NCBI RefSeq assembly: GCF_003014755.1
Contig: NZ_PYAW01000004.1
Coordinates: 62,001 to 126,000, forward strand
Direction of reading: 5' to 3'
DNA length: 64,000 bases
Source: Chitinophaga niastensis
Lineage (GTDB): Bacteria > Bacteroidota > Bacteroidia > Chitinophagales > Chitinophagaceae
Every line of letters begins with the position of its first letter. Within the stretch, counting starts at the first letter, position 1. Made by a program: the position numbers and the translations under genes. The notes beneath the pieces are model-generated. The model had not been told where the DNA came from. It saw only the letters and a list, made by a program, of their open reading frames with translations, and made no database searches. Below are positions 35,754-43,902 of the stretch, piece by piece.

Positions 35754-36287
35754 CTATTGCTTTACTACAGGTACGGCAACTGTAACCTTGATCATGTCTG
35801 AAACATCACCACCGGGTTTACCGATATGAAAATCATTACGATTAACATTAAACGTGCCGTTAAAAGTAGCGCCGTTGCCGTTGTGCTGAAAGGTAAACGG
35901 TATGGTGAATGCTTTTTTTATACCCCTTATTTCAAGATCGCCTGTTACCTGGTAGGCATTTCCGGCTTTCTCTATTTTTTTTGAAGTATACCTGATCACC
36001 GGATATTTTACGGCATCAAACCATTCATCACTCTTGGCGTGTTTGTTCTGTAATCCATTGCCTGTATTGATAGAAGCAACATCTATGGTAACATCAAAAT
36101 TTGAGGTTGCCAGATTTTGCTCATCAAATACGATATTTCCTTTGAAGGTTTTGAATATACCACCAGCTTCATTACTGGAAAAAGAGATGTTGTATTTATC
36201 TGTTATTTTCCATCCCTGTATCAGGGAAAAAGCAAACACTGCTGCCATAAGCAGCAGTGTTACGCTAAATATTGTCAATTTCTTCAT
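35754..36287 (-). CDS. YceI family protein
   Basis: ATG at 36287 gives 177 aa (a longer frame to 36389 lacks a clean start and would overlap the other YceI gene). After a signal peptide (KKLTIFSVTLLLMAAVFAFS), the YceI lipocalin-like barrel follows: ISFSSNEAGGIFKTFKGNIVFD, ATSNFDVTIDVASINTGN, KHAKSDEWFDAVKYPVIRYTSKKIE, and the GNGATFNGTFNVNRNDFHIG ending. YceI proteins bind isoprenoids/polyprenols in the periplasm. It is 10 bases after the upstream YceI gene, forming a small operon. Confidence 0.88.
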   Translation of the reverse strand: MKKLTIFSVTLLLMAAVFAFSLIQGWKITDKYNISFSSNEAGGIFKTFKGNIVFDEQNLATSNFDVTIDVASINTGNGLQNKHAKSDEWFDAVKYPVIRYTSKKIEKAGNAYQVTGDLEIRGIKKAFTIPFTFQHNGNGATFNGTFNVNRNDFHIGKPGGDVSDMIKVTVAVPVVKQ

Positions 36288-36297
36288 TGAGAAAATA

Positions 36298-36870
36298 TTA
36301 GTCTTTAATAAATTCTGTATTTGCTCTGATGGCAACTTCGTCGCCGAGCATAGCAGTAGGCATACCAGCTGCAACACCAAAATCAGCACGTTTGATAGTA
36401 CCGGTTATTTTAAAACCTGCTACTGTTTTTTTGCTCATCGGATTAGTAGTAGTACCATTCAGTACAACATCCAGGGTTACTGGTTTGGTTACACCATGCA
36501 GTGTAAGATCGCCGGTAACTTTATATTGCTTGTCACCCACTTTCTTGAAGGAAGTGCTTTTGAAGGTGAGCGTAGGATATTTTGCGGCATCAAAGAAATC
36601 GGGTGATTTCAGGTGGCCGTCACGTTGTTCGTTTTCAGTATTGATGCTGGCTACGTTTGCAGTTAATTCTACGACTGCATCAGAAAAGTCTTCTTTTGAA
36701 GAAGTGATCTTTGCAGTGTAATCTTTGAAACTACCTTCGCTTTCAGAAATACCCATGTGTGTAACACCATATCCGAGTCTTGAATGTACTTTGTCAACAG
36801 TCCATGATTGTGCAAAGGTAGTAGCTGACAAGATCAATAAAGAGGCGATAATGCTCGTTGTTTTCATCAT
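36298..36870 (-). CDS. YceI family protein
   Basis: The 190-aa protein has a signal peptide (KTTSIIASLLILSATTFA-Q) and a YceI barrel: SWTVDKVHSRLGYGVTHMGI, AVVELTANVASINTENEQRDGHLKSPDFFDAAKYPTLTFK, and a closing VAGFKITGTIKRADFGVAAG. The pattern HSRLGYxVxHMGI and NEQRDxHLxSxDFFDxxxYP is diagnostic. It is the first gene of a three-gene unit with the second YceI protein and a small membrane protein. Confidence 0.92.
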   Translation of the reverse strand: MMKTTSIIASLLILSATTFAQSWTVDKVHSRLGYGVTHMGISESEGSFKDYTAKITSSKEDFSDAVVELTANVASINTENEQRDGHLKSPDFFDAAKYPTLTFKSTSFKKVGDKQYKVTGDLTLHGVTKPVTLDVVLNGTTTNPMSKKTVAGFKITGTIKRADFGVAAGMPTAMLGDEVAIRANTEFIKD

Positions 36871-37266
36871 TTATTTTTGGTTTAGAAAGTGTAATGTTTT
36901 ACAATGATAATGCTTAAAAGACATAGTTGGTCCTGGTACATAGGATGCCTGGTTAGTAACTTTTAAGGAACCAAAGGTAAATCCTGGATGCATCTAAACC
37001 AAGAAGTTGCCGGCTATATGCGCTAACCTTCAGGTAAGTACCTGGATTGATGTCAACTAAGTTGACGAATAATGGATTGGTGAGGATTATCCATTGTAAA
37101 TGGATAAAAAAGATTTCTTAATATATATGTTAATTATTTGTAATTAATATTTGCCTTAAGAAATGATGTTGCTGAATTACTTGTGAGGTTTTATTTTATT
37201 ATATATATTTTGCATATTTTAGCATTCGCTTTTATGATGTAATAAATAAAAGGATTAATCGTTTGT
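36871..37266. promoter_or_regulatory. 396-base divergent intergenic region with one operator-like palindrome
   Basis: AT-rich DNA without a supported gene between the YceI operon (minus) and the OmpA gene (plus). It contains GTCAAC-TAA-GTTGAC at 37052-37066, a perfect six-base inverted repeat of MarR/TetR-operator style. I found no clear pair of Bacteroidota promoter boxes. The rest holds nothing I can support. Confidence 0.45.
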
Positions 37267-38388
37267 ATGCCTTGTATCCCTATGATCTATAAACAGCTTC
37301 AGGTTTTTTTACTGACTTTTTTTCTGATCCCCTATGTTCATTCGCAACAAAGGGAAACTTTAATCGGGTTACATTTCTCCGGATCTGTTATGGCTGATAA
37401 ATTAAGTACAGCTAATGTAAATCCGGGCTATTTTTTTTCTTATACATCAGGCATCAACAGGCAATATGATTATACCTGCAGGTTTGGTAGTGTAGCATTA
37501 AAATATCTCTCTAAAACTGAAACAAATAAAACGGACAGGCTGCTTCATCAGCTGGATATATCCGGTGTCCGCAGGTTTTCTTTATACAATTATAAGCTGA
37601 TACCATATGTTTCAGGGGGCATAGGTGCTGGTTATTATGATGGTCATATCTTCCCTTCTTTTCCTGTTTGCGCTGGCGGCAGAATAAGGATTGTTAAAGA
37701 TGTTTATGTAAATGCAGAAATACAATATCGTTTCAATACAGGAGATGCACCAGGCAATTATTTTCAGGGAAACTTCGGCCTGTTGGGAACTATTATTAAA
37801 AGAAAGTATAAAGAAAAAAAGCAGGTTCCCCTGCAACTGACCCCGGTAGCAGCACACGATGAACGTATAGCCATGAAGCGGGATAGAGTACATAGCGACA
37901 TTATTGATTCCGATGGAGATGGTATTCCCGACAAAGAAGATGCATGCCCTAATGTACCCGGGTTTGCTGAAAATAAAGGTTGCCCTTATCCTGCAAAAAA
38001 AGATACGGGGTATACCAACGCAGTGCAGCGTATACAGTTGAAAGAAAAACTCGATGCTATTGCAGCACAGATTTATTTTAAAGTAAACAGCGCCGACTTA
38101 TCCGCATCTTCCCGTCAAAAACTCAATGAGTTAGTCATTATATTAAATGAGCACAACAGCGGTAAATTATTTATTGAAGGACATACGGATAGCACCGGAT
38201 CATCCCCGCAGAATTTGTTACTGAGCCGGCAACGGGCTGCTGCTGTTTTACAATATCTTCATCAACAAGGTATCGCTGTTTCGAAAATGCAGAGCAATGG
38301 ATATGGCGCTACTGTACCCAAAACAACCAATGAAACTGCCGAAGGACGGGCCATTAACCGTAGAACAGAATTGAAATGGCAAGAGTAG
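37267..38388 (+). CDS. OmpA family outer-membrane protein
   Basis: The 373-aa protein has a signal peptide (QLQVFLLTFFLIPYVHS-Q), an N-terminal eight-stranded porin-like barrel (residues about 25-180), a thrombospondin type 3-like calcium repeat (DSDGDGIPDKEDACPNVPG), and a C-terminal OmpA domain binding peptidoglycan (IYFKVNSADLSASSRQKLNEL ... FIEGHTDSTGSSPQNLLLSRQRAAAV ... NRRTELKW). The Asp and Arg residues of the DAP-binding site are present. It is likely the structural link of outer membrane to cell wall; the following sigma/anti-sigma pair may respond to envelope stress. Confidence 0.92.
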   Translation: MPCIPMIYKQLQVFLLTFFLIPYVHSQQRETLIGLHFSGSVMADKLSTANVNPGYFFSYTSGINRQYDYTCRFGSVALKYLSKTETNKTDRLLHQLDISGVRRFSLYNYKLIPYVSGGIGAGYYDGHIFPSFPVCAGGRIRIVKDVYVNAEIQYRFNTGDAPGNYFQGNFGLLGTIIKRKYKEKKQVPLQLTPVAAHDERIAMKRDRVHSDIIDSDGDGIPDKEDACPNVPGFAENKGCPYPAKKDTGYTNAVQRIQLKEKLDAIAAQIYFKVNSADLSASSRQKLNELVIILNEHNSGKLFIEGHTDSTGSSPQNLLLSRQRAAAVLQYLHQQGIAVSKMQSNGYGATVPKTTNETAEGRAINRRTELKWQE

Positions 38389-38511
38389 GCGATCCATCCA
38401 AAAAATTCGGTAATTTGTAAGGATTATCCGCAAAAAACGACTAAGCGCATAAATGATTAATTCTAAAGCGTATTTCCGTTCCCATTGATAGGGAACTGTC
38501 AAAGAATTCAT

Positions 38512-39120
38512 ATGCATATGTCAAGTGATAGCAATACAACAGGCACACTGCCAGGGGCAAATACTATTAACCCGCACCAATGGGTGGAAATGTATGCAGA
38601 TTACCTGTACACATATGCCCTCACACGATTAAATGATGAAGAACAGGCAAGGGACCTGGTGCAGGAAACTTTTTTGGCTGCCCTGGAGCGAATAGACAAG
38701 TTTGAAGGGAAAAGCTCAGAGCGTACCTGGCTGACGGCCATCCTGAAACATAAGATCATAGATATTTACCGGAAAAAATCATCAGGGTTTGCTAAAAGGA
38801 CTGATATAGCTGACGCAGAACAGGAGCAGGCCGACTTTTTTGACCATGATAACGGACATTGGAATGCTCCCTACAGGCCACATTTGTTTGGGATGGAAGA
38901 GAAGGATCCGATGGCTAACAAAGAATTTATAAGTATTCTGCAACGATGTATGCAAAAACTTCCCAGCCTGTGGCTGGCTGTTTTCACAATGAAACATATG
39001 GAAGATGAATCTACCGATATCATCTGTAGCGAACTGAAAGTAACTCCCTCCAATTTCTGGGTGATCATCCACCGGGCCAAAATCAATCTGCGGGCATGTC
39101 TGCAAAAAAACTGGTTTTAA
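38512..39120 (+). CDS. ECF-type RNA polymerase sigma factor
   Basis: Start ATG at 38512 (202 aa; ATG at 38518 also possible). Region 2 is visible as WVEMYADYLYTYALTRLNDEEQARDLVQETFLAAL followed by FEGKSSERTWLTAILKHKIIDIYRKKS, and region 4 as ISILQRCMQKLPSLWLAVFTMKHMEDESTDIICSELKVTPSNFWVIIHRAKINLR. The partner anti-sigma gene starts 10 bases after its stop. It lacks the AntiSigma-SigE extras and belongs to the ordinary Bacteroidota group. Confidence 0.92.
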   Translation: MHMSSDSNTTGTLPGANTINPHQWVEMYADYLYTYALTRLNDEEQARDLVQETFLAALERIDKFEGKSSERTWLTAILKHKIIDIYRKKSSGFAKRTDIADAEQEQADFFDHDNGHWNAPYRPHLFGMEEKDPMANKEFISILQRCMQKLPSLWLAVFTMKHMEDESTDIICSELKVTPSNFWVIIHRAKINLRACLQKNWF

Positions 39121-39130
39121 ATGAACTGAT

Positions 39131-39406
39131 ATGAATGCGATAAAGAACATTATATACAACTGTAAGGAGGCTACATTACTGATTGAAAAAAAACAGATCA
39201 GTGGTTTAACATTTCGGGAAAATATAAAACTAAAAATTCACCTGATCGGTTGCTCCGTTTGCAGGGTATTTCAGCAACAGAGCATTTTAATAAACCGGAT
39301 GGTAAAACAGCTCTTTCACTCCAATCAACATAGTAATGCAAAGCTGGATGATCATTTCAAAAAGGAACTGCAGGAGCAGATTGAAGAAAAACTAAAAAAA
39401 GAGTAA
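39131..39406 (+). CDS. zinc-binding anti-sigma factor
   Basis: The 91-aa protein has the ZAS/zf-HC2 metal motif with Cys in NCKEATLLIEKK and the H-x3-C-x2-C in KIHLIGCSVCR, then a short helical tail without a membrane segment. It follows the sigma gene by 10 bases and should bind and inhibit it, releasing it upon a signal that changes the zinc site. Confidence 0.82.
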   Translation: MNAIKNIIYNCKEATLLIEKKQISGLTFRENIKLKIHLIGCSVCRVFQQQSILINRMVKQLFHSNQHSNAKLDDHFKKELQEQIEEKLKKE

Positions 39407-39498
39407 AGTAAGGGGTAAGGTTGGTACTGTTTTTTTATTTTAACTTTATCGCAATACACCCGCTTACTATTCTATGAATATTATTTAAACAGCATAAA

Positions 39499-39843
39499 AT
39501 GTATAGCATACCATTTCAGACAATAAATTGGGATAATGTTCCAAAGACAACACACAATGGCGAAACAGGCGTAGCGTATTGGCAAACCTTACAACTGGGA
39601 GATTTAAGGATCCGTATAGTTGAATACACCCAAGGATATTTAGCAGATCATTGGTGCCAGAAAGGGCATATTGTTCACTGCCTGGAAGGGGCATTTGAGA
39701 GCGAATTGCAGAATGGCGAAACCTTTACCTTAACAAAAGGGATGACGTATGTAGTATCTGATGACCTGAGTTCACATCGTTCTATTTCAGAAAATGGCGT
39801 AAAATTATTGATTGTTGATGGCGGCTTTTTGAAGCCACATTAA
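39499..39843 (+). CDS. DHCW-motif cupin fold protein
   Basis: The 114-aa protein has a cupin barrel with the motif D-H-W-C in 'GYLADHWCQKGHIVHCLEGAFES' and 'TYVVSDDLSSHRSISENGVKLLIVDGG'. This matches the small family named DHCW motif cupin fold protein. His and Cys are positioned to bind a metal ion. Ligand and role are not known. It is followed by a hairpin and convergent glycosidase gene. Confidence 0.85.
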   Translation: MYSIPFQTINWDNVPKTTHNGETGVAYWQTLQLGDLRIRIVEYTQGYLADHWCQKGHIVHCLEGAFESELQNGETFTLTKGMTYVVSDDLSSHRSISENGVKLLIVDGGFLKPH

Positions 39844-39847
39844 ACAA

Positions 39848-39885
39848 AACAGGTTCCTCATTAAATGAAAAATGAGGAACCTGTT
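39848..39885. terminator. 15-base inverted repeat, terminator-like, between convergent genes
   Basis: AACAGGTTCCTCATT (39848-39862) pairs perfectly with AATGAGGAACCTGTT (39871-39885) over an eight-base loop. On the minus strand a T-rich stretch (TTTTGTTT) follows, so it suits termination of the glycosidase transcript, and it may also stop the cupin transcript. Confidence 0.75.
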
Positions 39886-39939
39886 AGTACCATTGCTTGT
39901 TCCCTTAATAGCCACTGCATCGTATCAGCATACCTGCAT

Positions 39940-41250
39940 CTACTTATTCTTTATTGCCCACGTTCTTAAAAGTTTGATAGCGTCATATAATACGCCTGCC
40001 TCTCCTCTGAAATCTCCTGATCCTTTTGCTTCTCCGGTTTGCACATCATACCATTCATAGAAGCCTTTATGCGCGATTGCTCTGTCAATGATGGGATTTA
40101 ATTCATCCCATGCAGCTGTTGTAAACCCGTTTATAGTGAGTGCCTGTATCATGCGTCCGCCGAACCATGTCCAGTCGCCAGCGTTCTGATACACATAAGG
40201 GTGCATATTGGGAAATTCTTTTGCCGGGTAGGGTGGATACACTGTTATACCAATCGTGGCATATTTTTCTTTTGCCGCAGCTTGCACCATTTGGTTGTTA
40301 ATGGCGGCTATTTCTTTTTTTGAATGAAAGCCCGCAAGAATGGCGCAGGCAGAGCCACCGGTATATAAAATTTCATTTTCATTAAAGGATGTCGAAAACG
40401 GGCTTCCATTTAAGTAAATATGTGGAATATATTTTTGGGTATTGGATTGCCATAAATATTTGCGTACGTTTTTGCGGATACCGTTGGCTATTTCCTGCCA
40501 ATTCTTTTGTGGGTGGTAGGTTGCAGGTTTCATGGCCAGGAAATCCTGCAGGGCTATTACAAACATCGCGTTGTCATAAATATCAACAGCCCATTTTGTT
40601 TTGTCATTGATGGCCACACCCCAGCCTGTTTCAGGTTGTACATCGCCCCAGTCGATGGTAGTGGCGCCGGTAACGAGTCCGTATTTTGCCGACCATCTGT
40701 CTTTAAGTATATATTCAAAAGCATGTTCAATGCGCTGTAATACCGTTTTGCCGCCAATCTTTTCAGTCAGTATGGAATGGTCGCCGGTAACATCAATATA
40801 CTTTTTAACTGCCTGTACCAATGACGATTCCTGGTCTGTTTCTACGGTGTTTTTATGTGCAGCCCATTCCGGTGCCAGGGCTGAATAGCGGTACTGGTAG
40901 CCAACATTGGCTTTATGTTTGTCAATCACACCATCTACTATATCGCCGTTATCGCCCTGCATTTTGAAAAATAACAGCAACATGTCTTTTACTTTTTCCG
41001 GGGGAAGTACCTGTAGCGAACCTTTGATAAAAGTATTGAAGTCTCTTATCCATACTTCCCCATAAGTGGTGCCTGCCGCAAAACCTGTCAGTAGCCGCAG
41101 TGCTCTTGCCTGTATTGTGTCCAAACGACTATCCGCCAGTATTGTTTTTGCCAATGTGGTATTGTCCTTGGTTTGGGCATGCGTAGTTTGGGCACTATAC
41201 CCAACTATTAAAACGCCTACCAGTATGGAAAGGGGAAGTCTTTTTATCAT
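39940..41250 (-). CDS. secreted six-hairpin (alpha/alpha)6 glycosidase-like enzyme
   Basis: Start at ATG 41250 gives 436 aa with a signal peptide (KRLPLSILVGVLIVGYSAQTTHA-Q). The body has the alpha-helical barrel pattern of six-hairpin glycosidases: TTYGEVWIRDFNTFIKG, ALAPEWAAHKNTVETDQESSLVQAVKKYI, TTIDWGDVQPETGWGV, WAVDIYDNAMFVIALQDF and GDWTWFGGRMIQAL. The WIRD and ETDQ motifs contain the expected acids. I cannot assign the CAZy family. A GntR regulator gene is divergent, with an operator-like repeat in between, so the enzyme is probably controlled by its sugar ligand. Confidence 0.72.
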   Translation of the reverse strand: MIKRLPLSILVGVLIVGYSAQTTHAQTKDNTTLAKTILADSRLDTIQARALRLLTGFAAGTTYGEVWIRDFNTFIKGSLQVLPPEKVKDMLLLFFKMQGDNGDIVDGVIDKHKANVGYQYRYSALAPEWAAHKNTVETDQESSLVQAVKKYIDVTGDHSILTEKIGGKTVLQRIEHAFEYILKDRWSAKYGLVTGATTIDWGDVQPETGWGVAINDKTKWAVDIYDNAMFVIALQDFLAMKPATYHPQKNWQEIANGIRKNVRKYLWQSNTQKYIPHIYLNGSPFSTSFNENEILYTGGSACAILAGFHSKKEIAAINNQMVQAAAKEKYATIGITVYPPYPAKEFPNMHPYVYQNAGDWTWFGGRMIQALTINGFTTAAWDELNPIIDRAIAHKGFYEWYDVQTGEAKGSGDFRGEAGVLYDAIKLLRTWAIKNK

Positions 41251-41264
41251 CACGTGGAATTTTA

Positions 41265-41282
41265 TATATGTACAAACATATA
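41265..41282. promoter_or_regulatory. operator-like inverted repeat upstream of the glycosidase
   Basis: TATATGT-ACAA-ACATATA is a perfect seven-base inverted repeat, 15 bases from the glycosidase ATG, followed directly by ACATATATG, which repeats the half site. It suits the adjacent GntR/HutC regulator. Confidence 0.55.
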
Positions 41283-41491
41283 AACATATATGGACTTTTG
41301 CAACAAATTGCTAAAATGATTTAGCCTATCGCTTGATTGAGGAGTTTTGATTTTATAATCATATTATTATACATTTTTTAATTTTACAGATGAATGAATT
41401 GTGCTTTATTTCTTAATAAATTGAGCAAACACATTAACAAAGAATTCGGCGCAATTGTTTTTTTCTGATATTTTTCTCCTTGTTTTGCAGA

Positions 41492-42223
41492 ATGTATTTT
41501 AGCATTGATCATAAAAGTCCTTTACCTCTTCACGTTCAGGCAGAAAATCTATTGCGTACAATTATCAGTGACCCGCAATATGCCAACGGGAAATTTTTGC
41601 CTAATGAAGTACAACTGGCAAAACAATTGGCCATATCAAGGTCAACGTTGCGCCATGCGTTGAATAAACTTGTTTATGAAGGATTGCTGATCCGGAAAAA
41701 AGGAGTAGGCACTAAAGTAGCAGAACCAACCATCAGCTCTAAATCAAAAAACTGGCTGAGCTTCACCCAGGAAATGAACGCCAGGGGCATCACTATTAAA
41801 AATTTTGAACTGCATGTTACCTGGGTTAAACCAACCGAAGCAGTGGCCAATTTTTTTGGTATCAGCACATCAAAAAAAATACTGAAGCTGGAACGGCTCA
41901 GGGGCAAGACGGAAGGGCCTTTCGTTTATTTCATTTCCTATTTTCATCCCAGGGTTGGCCTGACAGGCGAAGAGGACTTTAAACGACCGCTATATGATAT
42001 TCTTGAGAAAGATTATATGGTGATTGCCACCTTATCCAAAGAAGAAATTTCAGCAAAGGCGGCCGACAAGTTCATTGCTTCCAAACTGGAAATAGAATCC
42101 GGAAGCCCTATACTGTTCAGAAAACGTTTTGTATTTGATCAGGGCGAACGCCCTATTGAATATAACCTGGGATACTATAGAGCTGATAGTTTTGTATATA
42201 CGGTGGAAAGCAGAAGAGAGTAG
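41492..42223 (+). CDS. GntR family (HutC/UTRA) transcriptional regulator
   Basis: Start ATG at 41492 gives 243 aa. The N-terminal winged helix (PLPLHVQAENLLRTIISDPQYANGKFLPNEVQLAKQLAISRSTLRHALNKLVYEGLLIRKKGVGT) is a GntR domain, and the C-terminal UTRA effector domain follows (FELHVTWVKPTEAVANFFGI, ILKLERLRGKTEGPFVYFISYFHP, IEYNLGYYRADSFVYTVE). UTRA domains bind sugar-phosphates or related metabolites. It is divergent from the glycosidase gene. Confidence 0.93.
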   Translation: MYFSIDHKSPLPLHVQAENLLRTIISDPQYANGKFLPNEVQLAKQLAISRSTLRHALNKLVYEGLLIRKKGVGTKVAEPTISSKSKNWLSFTQEMNARGITIKNFELHVTWVKPTEAVANFFGISTSKKILKLERLRGKTEGPFVYFISYFHPRVGLTGEEDFKRPLYDILEKDYMVIATLSKEEISAKAADKFIASKLEIESGSPILFRKRFVFDQGERPIEYNLGYYRADSFVYTVESRRE

Positions 42224-42251
42224 CATGCGCGATAGTATCCCGGTAAAAATA

Positions 42252-42443
42252 CTATAACATACCAGTAGAACAGGTAACGTTATCGGTAGGGCAACCATCC
42301 GTACGACAAGGGTTCCATGTTTCGCACACGCAGATAGAGATTTTGGGAGATGAACATATAGCTTCTTTTACACTATTAGTGGTGTGAAGGCTGGCAATTT
42401 TAATTTTGCCCAAATGTAGTTTGAGGGAGTTTTTCTTTTTCAT
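42252..42443 (-). CDS. class I lanthipeptide precursor, orphan
   Basis: The 63-aa peptide begins MKKKNSLKLHLGKIKIASLH, the leader pattern of Bacteroidota class I lanthipeptides, and ends in a core with six Cys (30, 38, 40, 46, 51, 58) among many Ser and Thr. The Cys spacing supports several lanthionine rings. No lanthipeptide dehydratase, cyclase or transporter is encoded in the window, so modification would depend on enzymes elsewhere. The next gene on either side is unrelated. Confidence 0.7.
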   Translation of the reverse strand: MKKKNSLKLHLGKIKIASLHTTNSVKEAICSSPKISICVCETWNPCRTDGCPTDNVTCSTGML

Positions 42444-42763
42444 AAAAAGTGGTTTTTTCTCACAAAAAATTAAAATTATTGATGTGTATAAAGCTATAAT
42501 ATTTTAGTGCGAATATTTTACAGCGGACAAACGTCTTTGAAGAAAAATTGGTGACAACACCCACATCCCTGTGATCTTTAATATTTTATTTTTCATCTGA
42601 AAAACCATACCTTTATATCCATACTAAATCTCTATATTAGTAATAGCCCCGATTGTATATATTCCATCAGCTTCAGCTTAATGATGTAAAAAAGCAAAAT
42701 CAAGTTATAAAATACCCCCAAAAGCACGTCTGCATTTAACAGTTAAGATCATTTTATCAGGAT
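42444..42763. other. 320-base AT-rich intergenic region upstream of the STAND operon
   Basis: This stretch separates the lanthipeptide precursor (minus) and the plus-strand operon starting at 42764. I see no further reading frame of note and no clear promoter boxes. It must contain promoters in both directions. Confidence 0.4.
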
Positions 42764-43105
42764 ATGAAATATCTGATAGTTTTATTGTTCATGGTCTGTG
42801 TAGCTGTGCAGAAAGCGGCAGCGACCAACCTCAGAGGCCGGATTGTAAGATATGACCCATACAGCGGGCGGTTATATCCCTTATATAATGTTCGTGTAGA
42901 CCTATGGATATGGAATGGCGCACAATGGGTAACACCTGGCTATAATTTCACCAATCAGGATGGGTTTTATTTTTTCGTTAATCTGTCGCCGGGATACCTG
43001 TTCAAGGTACAGGTATTCAATATTGTATATCCCGGTCAGCAGAACTGGACCATCGTAAATGTTATTCCGCCGGGTTTTCAGGATATTCCTCAGATCACTA
43101 CCTGA
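42764..43105 (+). CDS. small secreted TTR-like protein
   Basis: The 113-aa protein has a signal peptide (KYLIVLLFMVCVAVQKAAA) and a single beta-sandwich domain with the transthyretin/carboxypeptidase-regulatory pattern (TNLRGRIVRYDP, NVRVDLWIWNG, FTNQDGFYFFVNLSPGYLFKVQVFN). It is the first gene in the operon that continues with 43138. Function is unknown; the fold is common in surface or adaptor proteins. Confidence 0.65.
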   Translation: MKYLIVLLFMVCVAVQKAAATNLRGRIVRYDPYSGRLYPLYNVRVDLWIWNGAQWVTPGYNFTNQDGFYFFVNLSPGYLFKVQVFNIVYPGQQNWTIVNVIPPGFQDIPQITT

Positions 43106-43137
43106 TATTAATTCCATTCACCTCAAAAAATAATGCA

Positions 43138-43887
43138 ATGAGTACACCTCCCAAATTTTATGTGAACCACATGTTCGAAACTACCAGCTATCGTGCTAAC
43201 TGGACACCGGACCTGCCTGTTGTACCTGGCGATATCGGTGTACTGGAATATGGGCAGTTTGTGCTCACTTCCTCGCTGGCAAAACAAGGATTGCCTTTTG
43301 AAGTAAGGGAAAGTACGGGTTCCCTCAACCTGGATTATAATTCCCAAAATACCGCGGTACGTACTATCAATGCTAATTCGGGTATTATTCCTGTGAGTGG
43401 TGTACCGGTGCAGGCCAATGTTGAAGTAACCTTTAAAAAAGATGTAGGTGTATTGTTCCAGTTTTCCGGTTCCAAAAGAACTATCATATCCAACCTGGAT
43501 GAGCTGGGAGATACTATCCTGGAGCGATACAACAACGGTGTCTGGAAAAAGGAATGGGTTATTATAACAGATGTTATCACCACTGATAATACCTATATCA
43601 TCATTTCCACCACGGCAGATAATACCCTGCAACTGGCTTGTAGCCTGCCTTTGGGCGGTGATAACAATCTGGCCTTGCCAGGCATCAAAGTAGGGGTCGT
43701 TAATGAAAGTGGCAGCAGCATTAAACTATTAGGCAGTAATCATCTCACACCACTCTACAATGTAAGGGGCGTGCAGAAACCATTTCTTGGCAATCCGGTA
43801 TTCCGCTTGTCGGAAGCAATCCGGAATCCGGATTTTAAAGCACTGGAAGAACTCCCCTTTGACGCAAAAGAACTTGTTACAGAATAA
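43138..43887 (+). CDS. unknown 249-aa protein of the STAND-SIR2-CHAT operon
   Basis: This protein has no signal peptide, no membrane segment and no family I recognise. It is rich in beta-strand patterns (PGDIGVLEYGQFVLTSSL, VQANVEVTFKKDVGVLFQFSG, KKEWVIITDVITTDNTYIII, LQLACSLPLGG), one Cys, and a C-terminal tail with FRLSEAIRNPDFKALEELPF. Length and the link with a caspase-like protease gene recall bacterial gasdermins, but the N-terminal Cys they need for lipid anchoring is absent. It is 15 bases before the SIR2-like gene start and 32 after the TTR-like gene. The best guess is the effector or sensor of the system. Confidence 0.6.
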   Translation: MSTPPKFYVNHMFETTSYRANWTPDLPVVPGDIGVLEYGQFVLTSSLAKQGLPFEVRESTGSLNLDYNSQNTAVRTINANSGIIPVSGVPVQANVEVTFKKDVGVLFQFSGSKRTIISNLDELGDTILERYNNGVWKKEWVIITDVITTDNTYIIISTTADNTLQLACSLPLGGDNNLALPGIKVGVVNESGSSIKLLGSNHLTPLYNVRGVQKPFLGNPVFRLSEAIRNPDFKALEELPFDAKELVTE

Positions 43888-43902
43888 TTAAAATCTGTAA
43901 AA

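Noticed and set aside
43123..43632. 169-aa minus-strand frame
   Set aside because: Antisense to the 249-aa protein in the STAND operon; the plus strand frame has operon context and plausible composition.
43138..43887. Direct annotation as a bacterial gasdermin
   Set aside because: Length and context suggest it, but the N-terminal Cys used for lipid anchoring is missing and no sequence similarity was recognised by eye.
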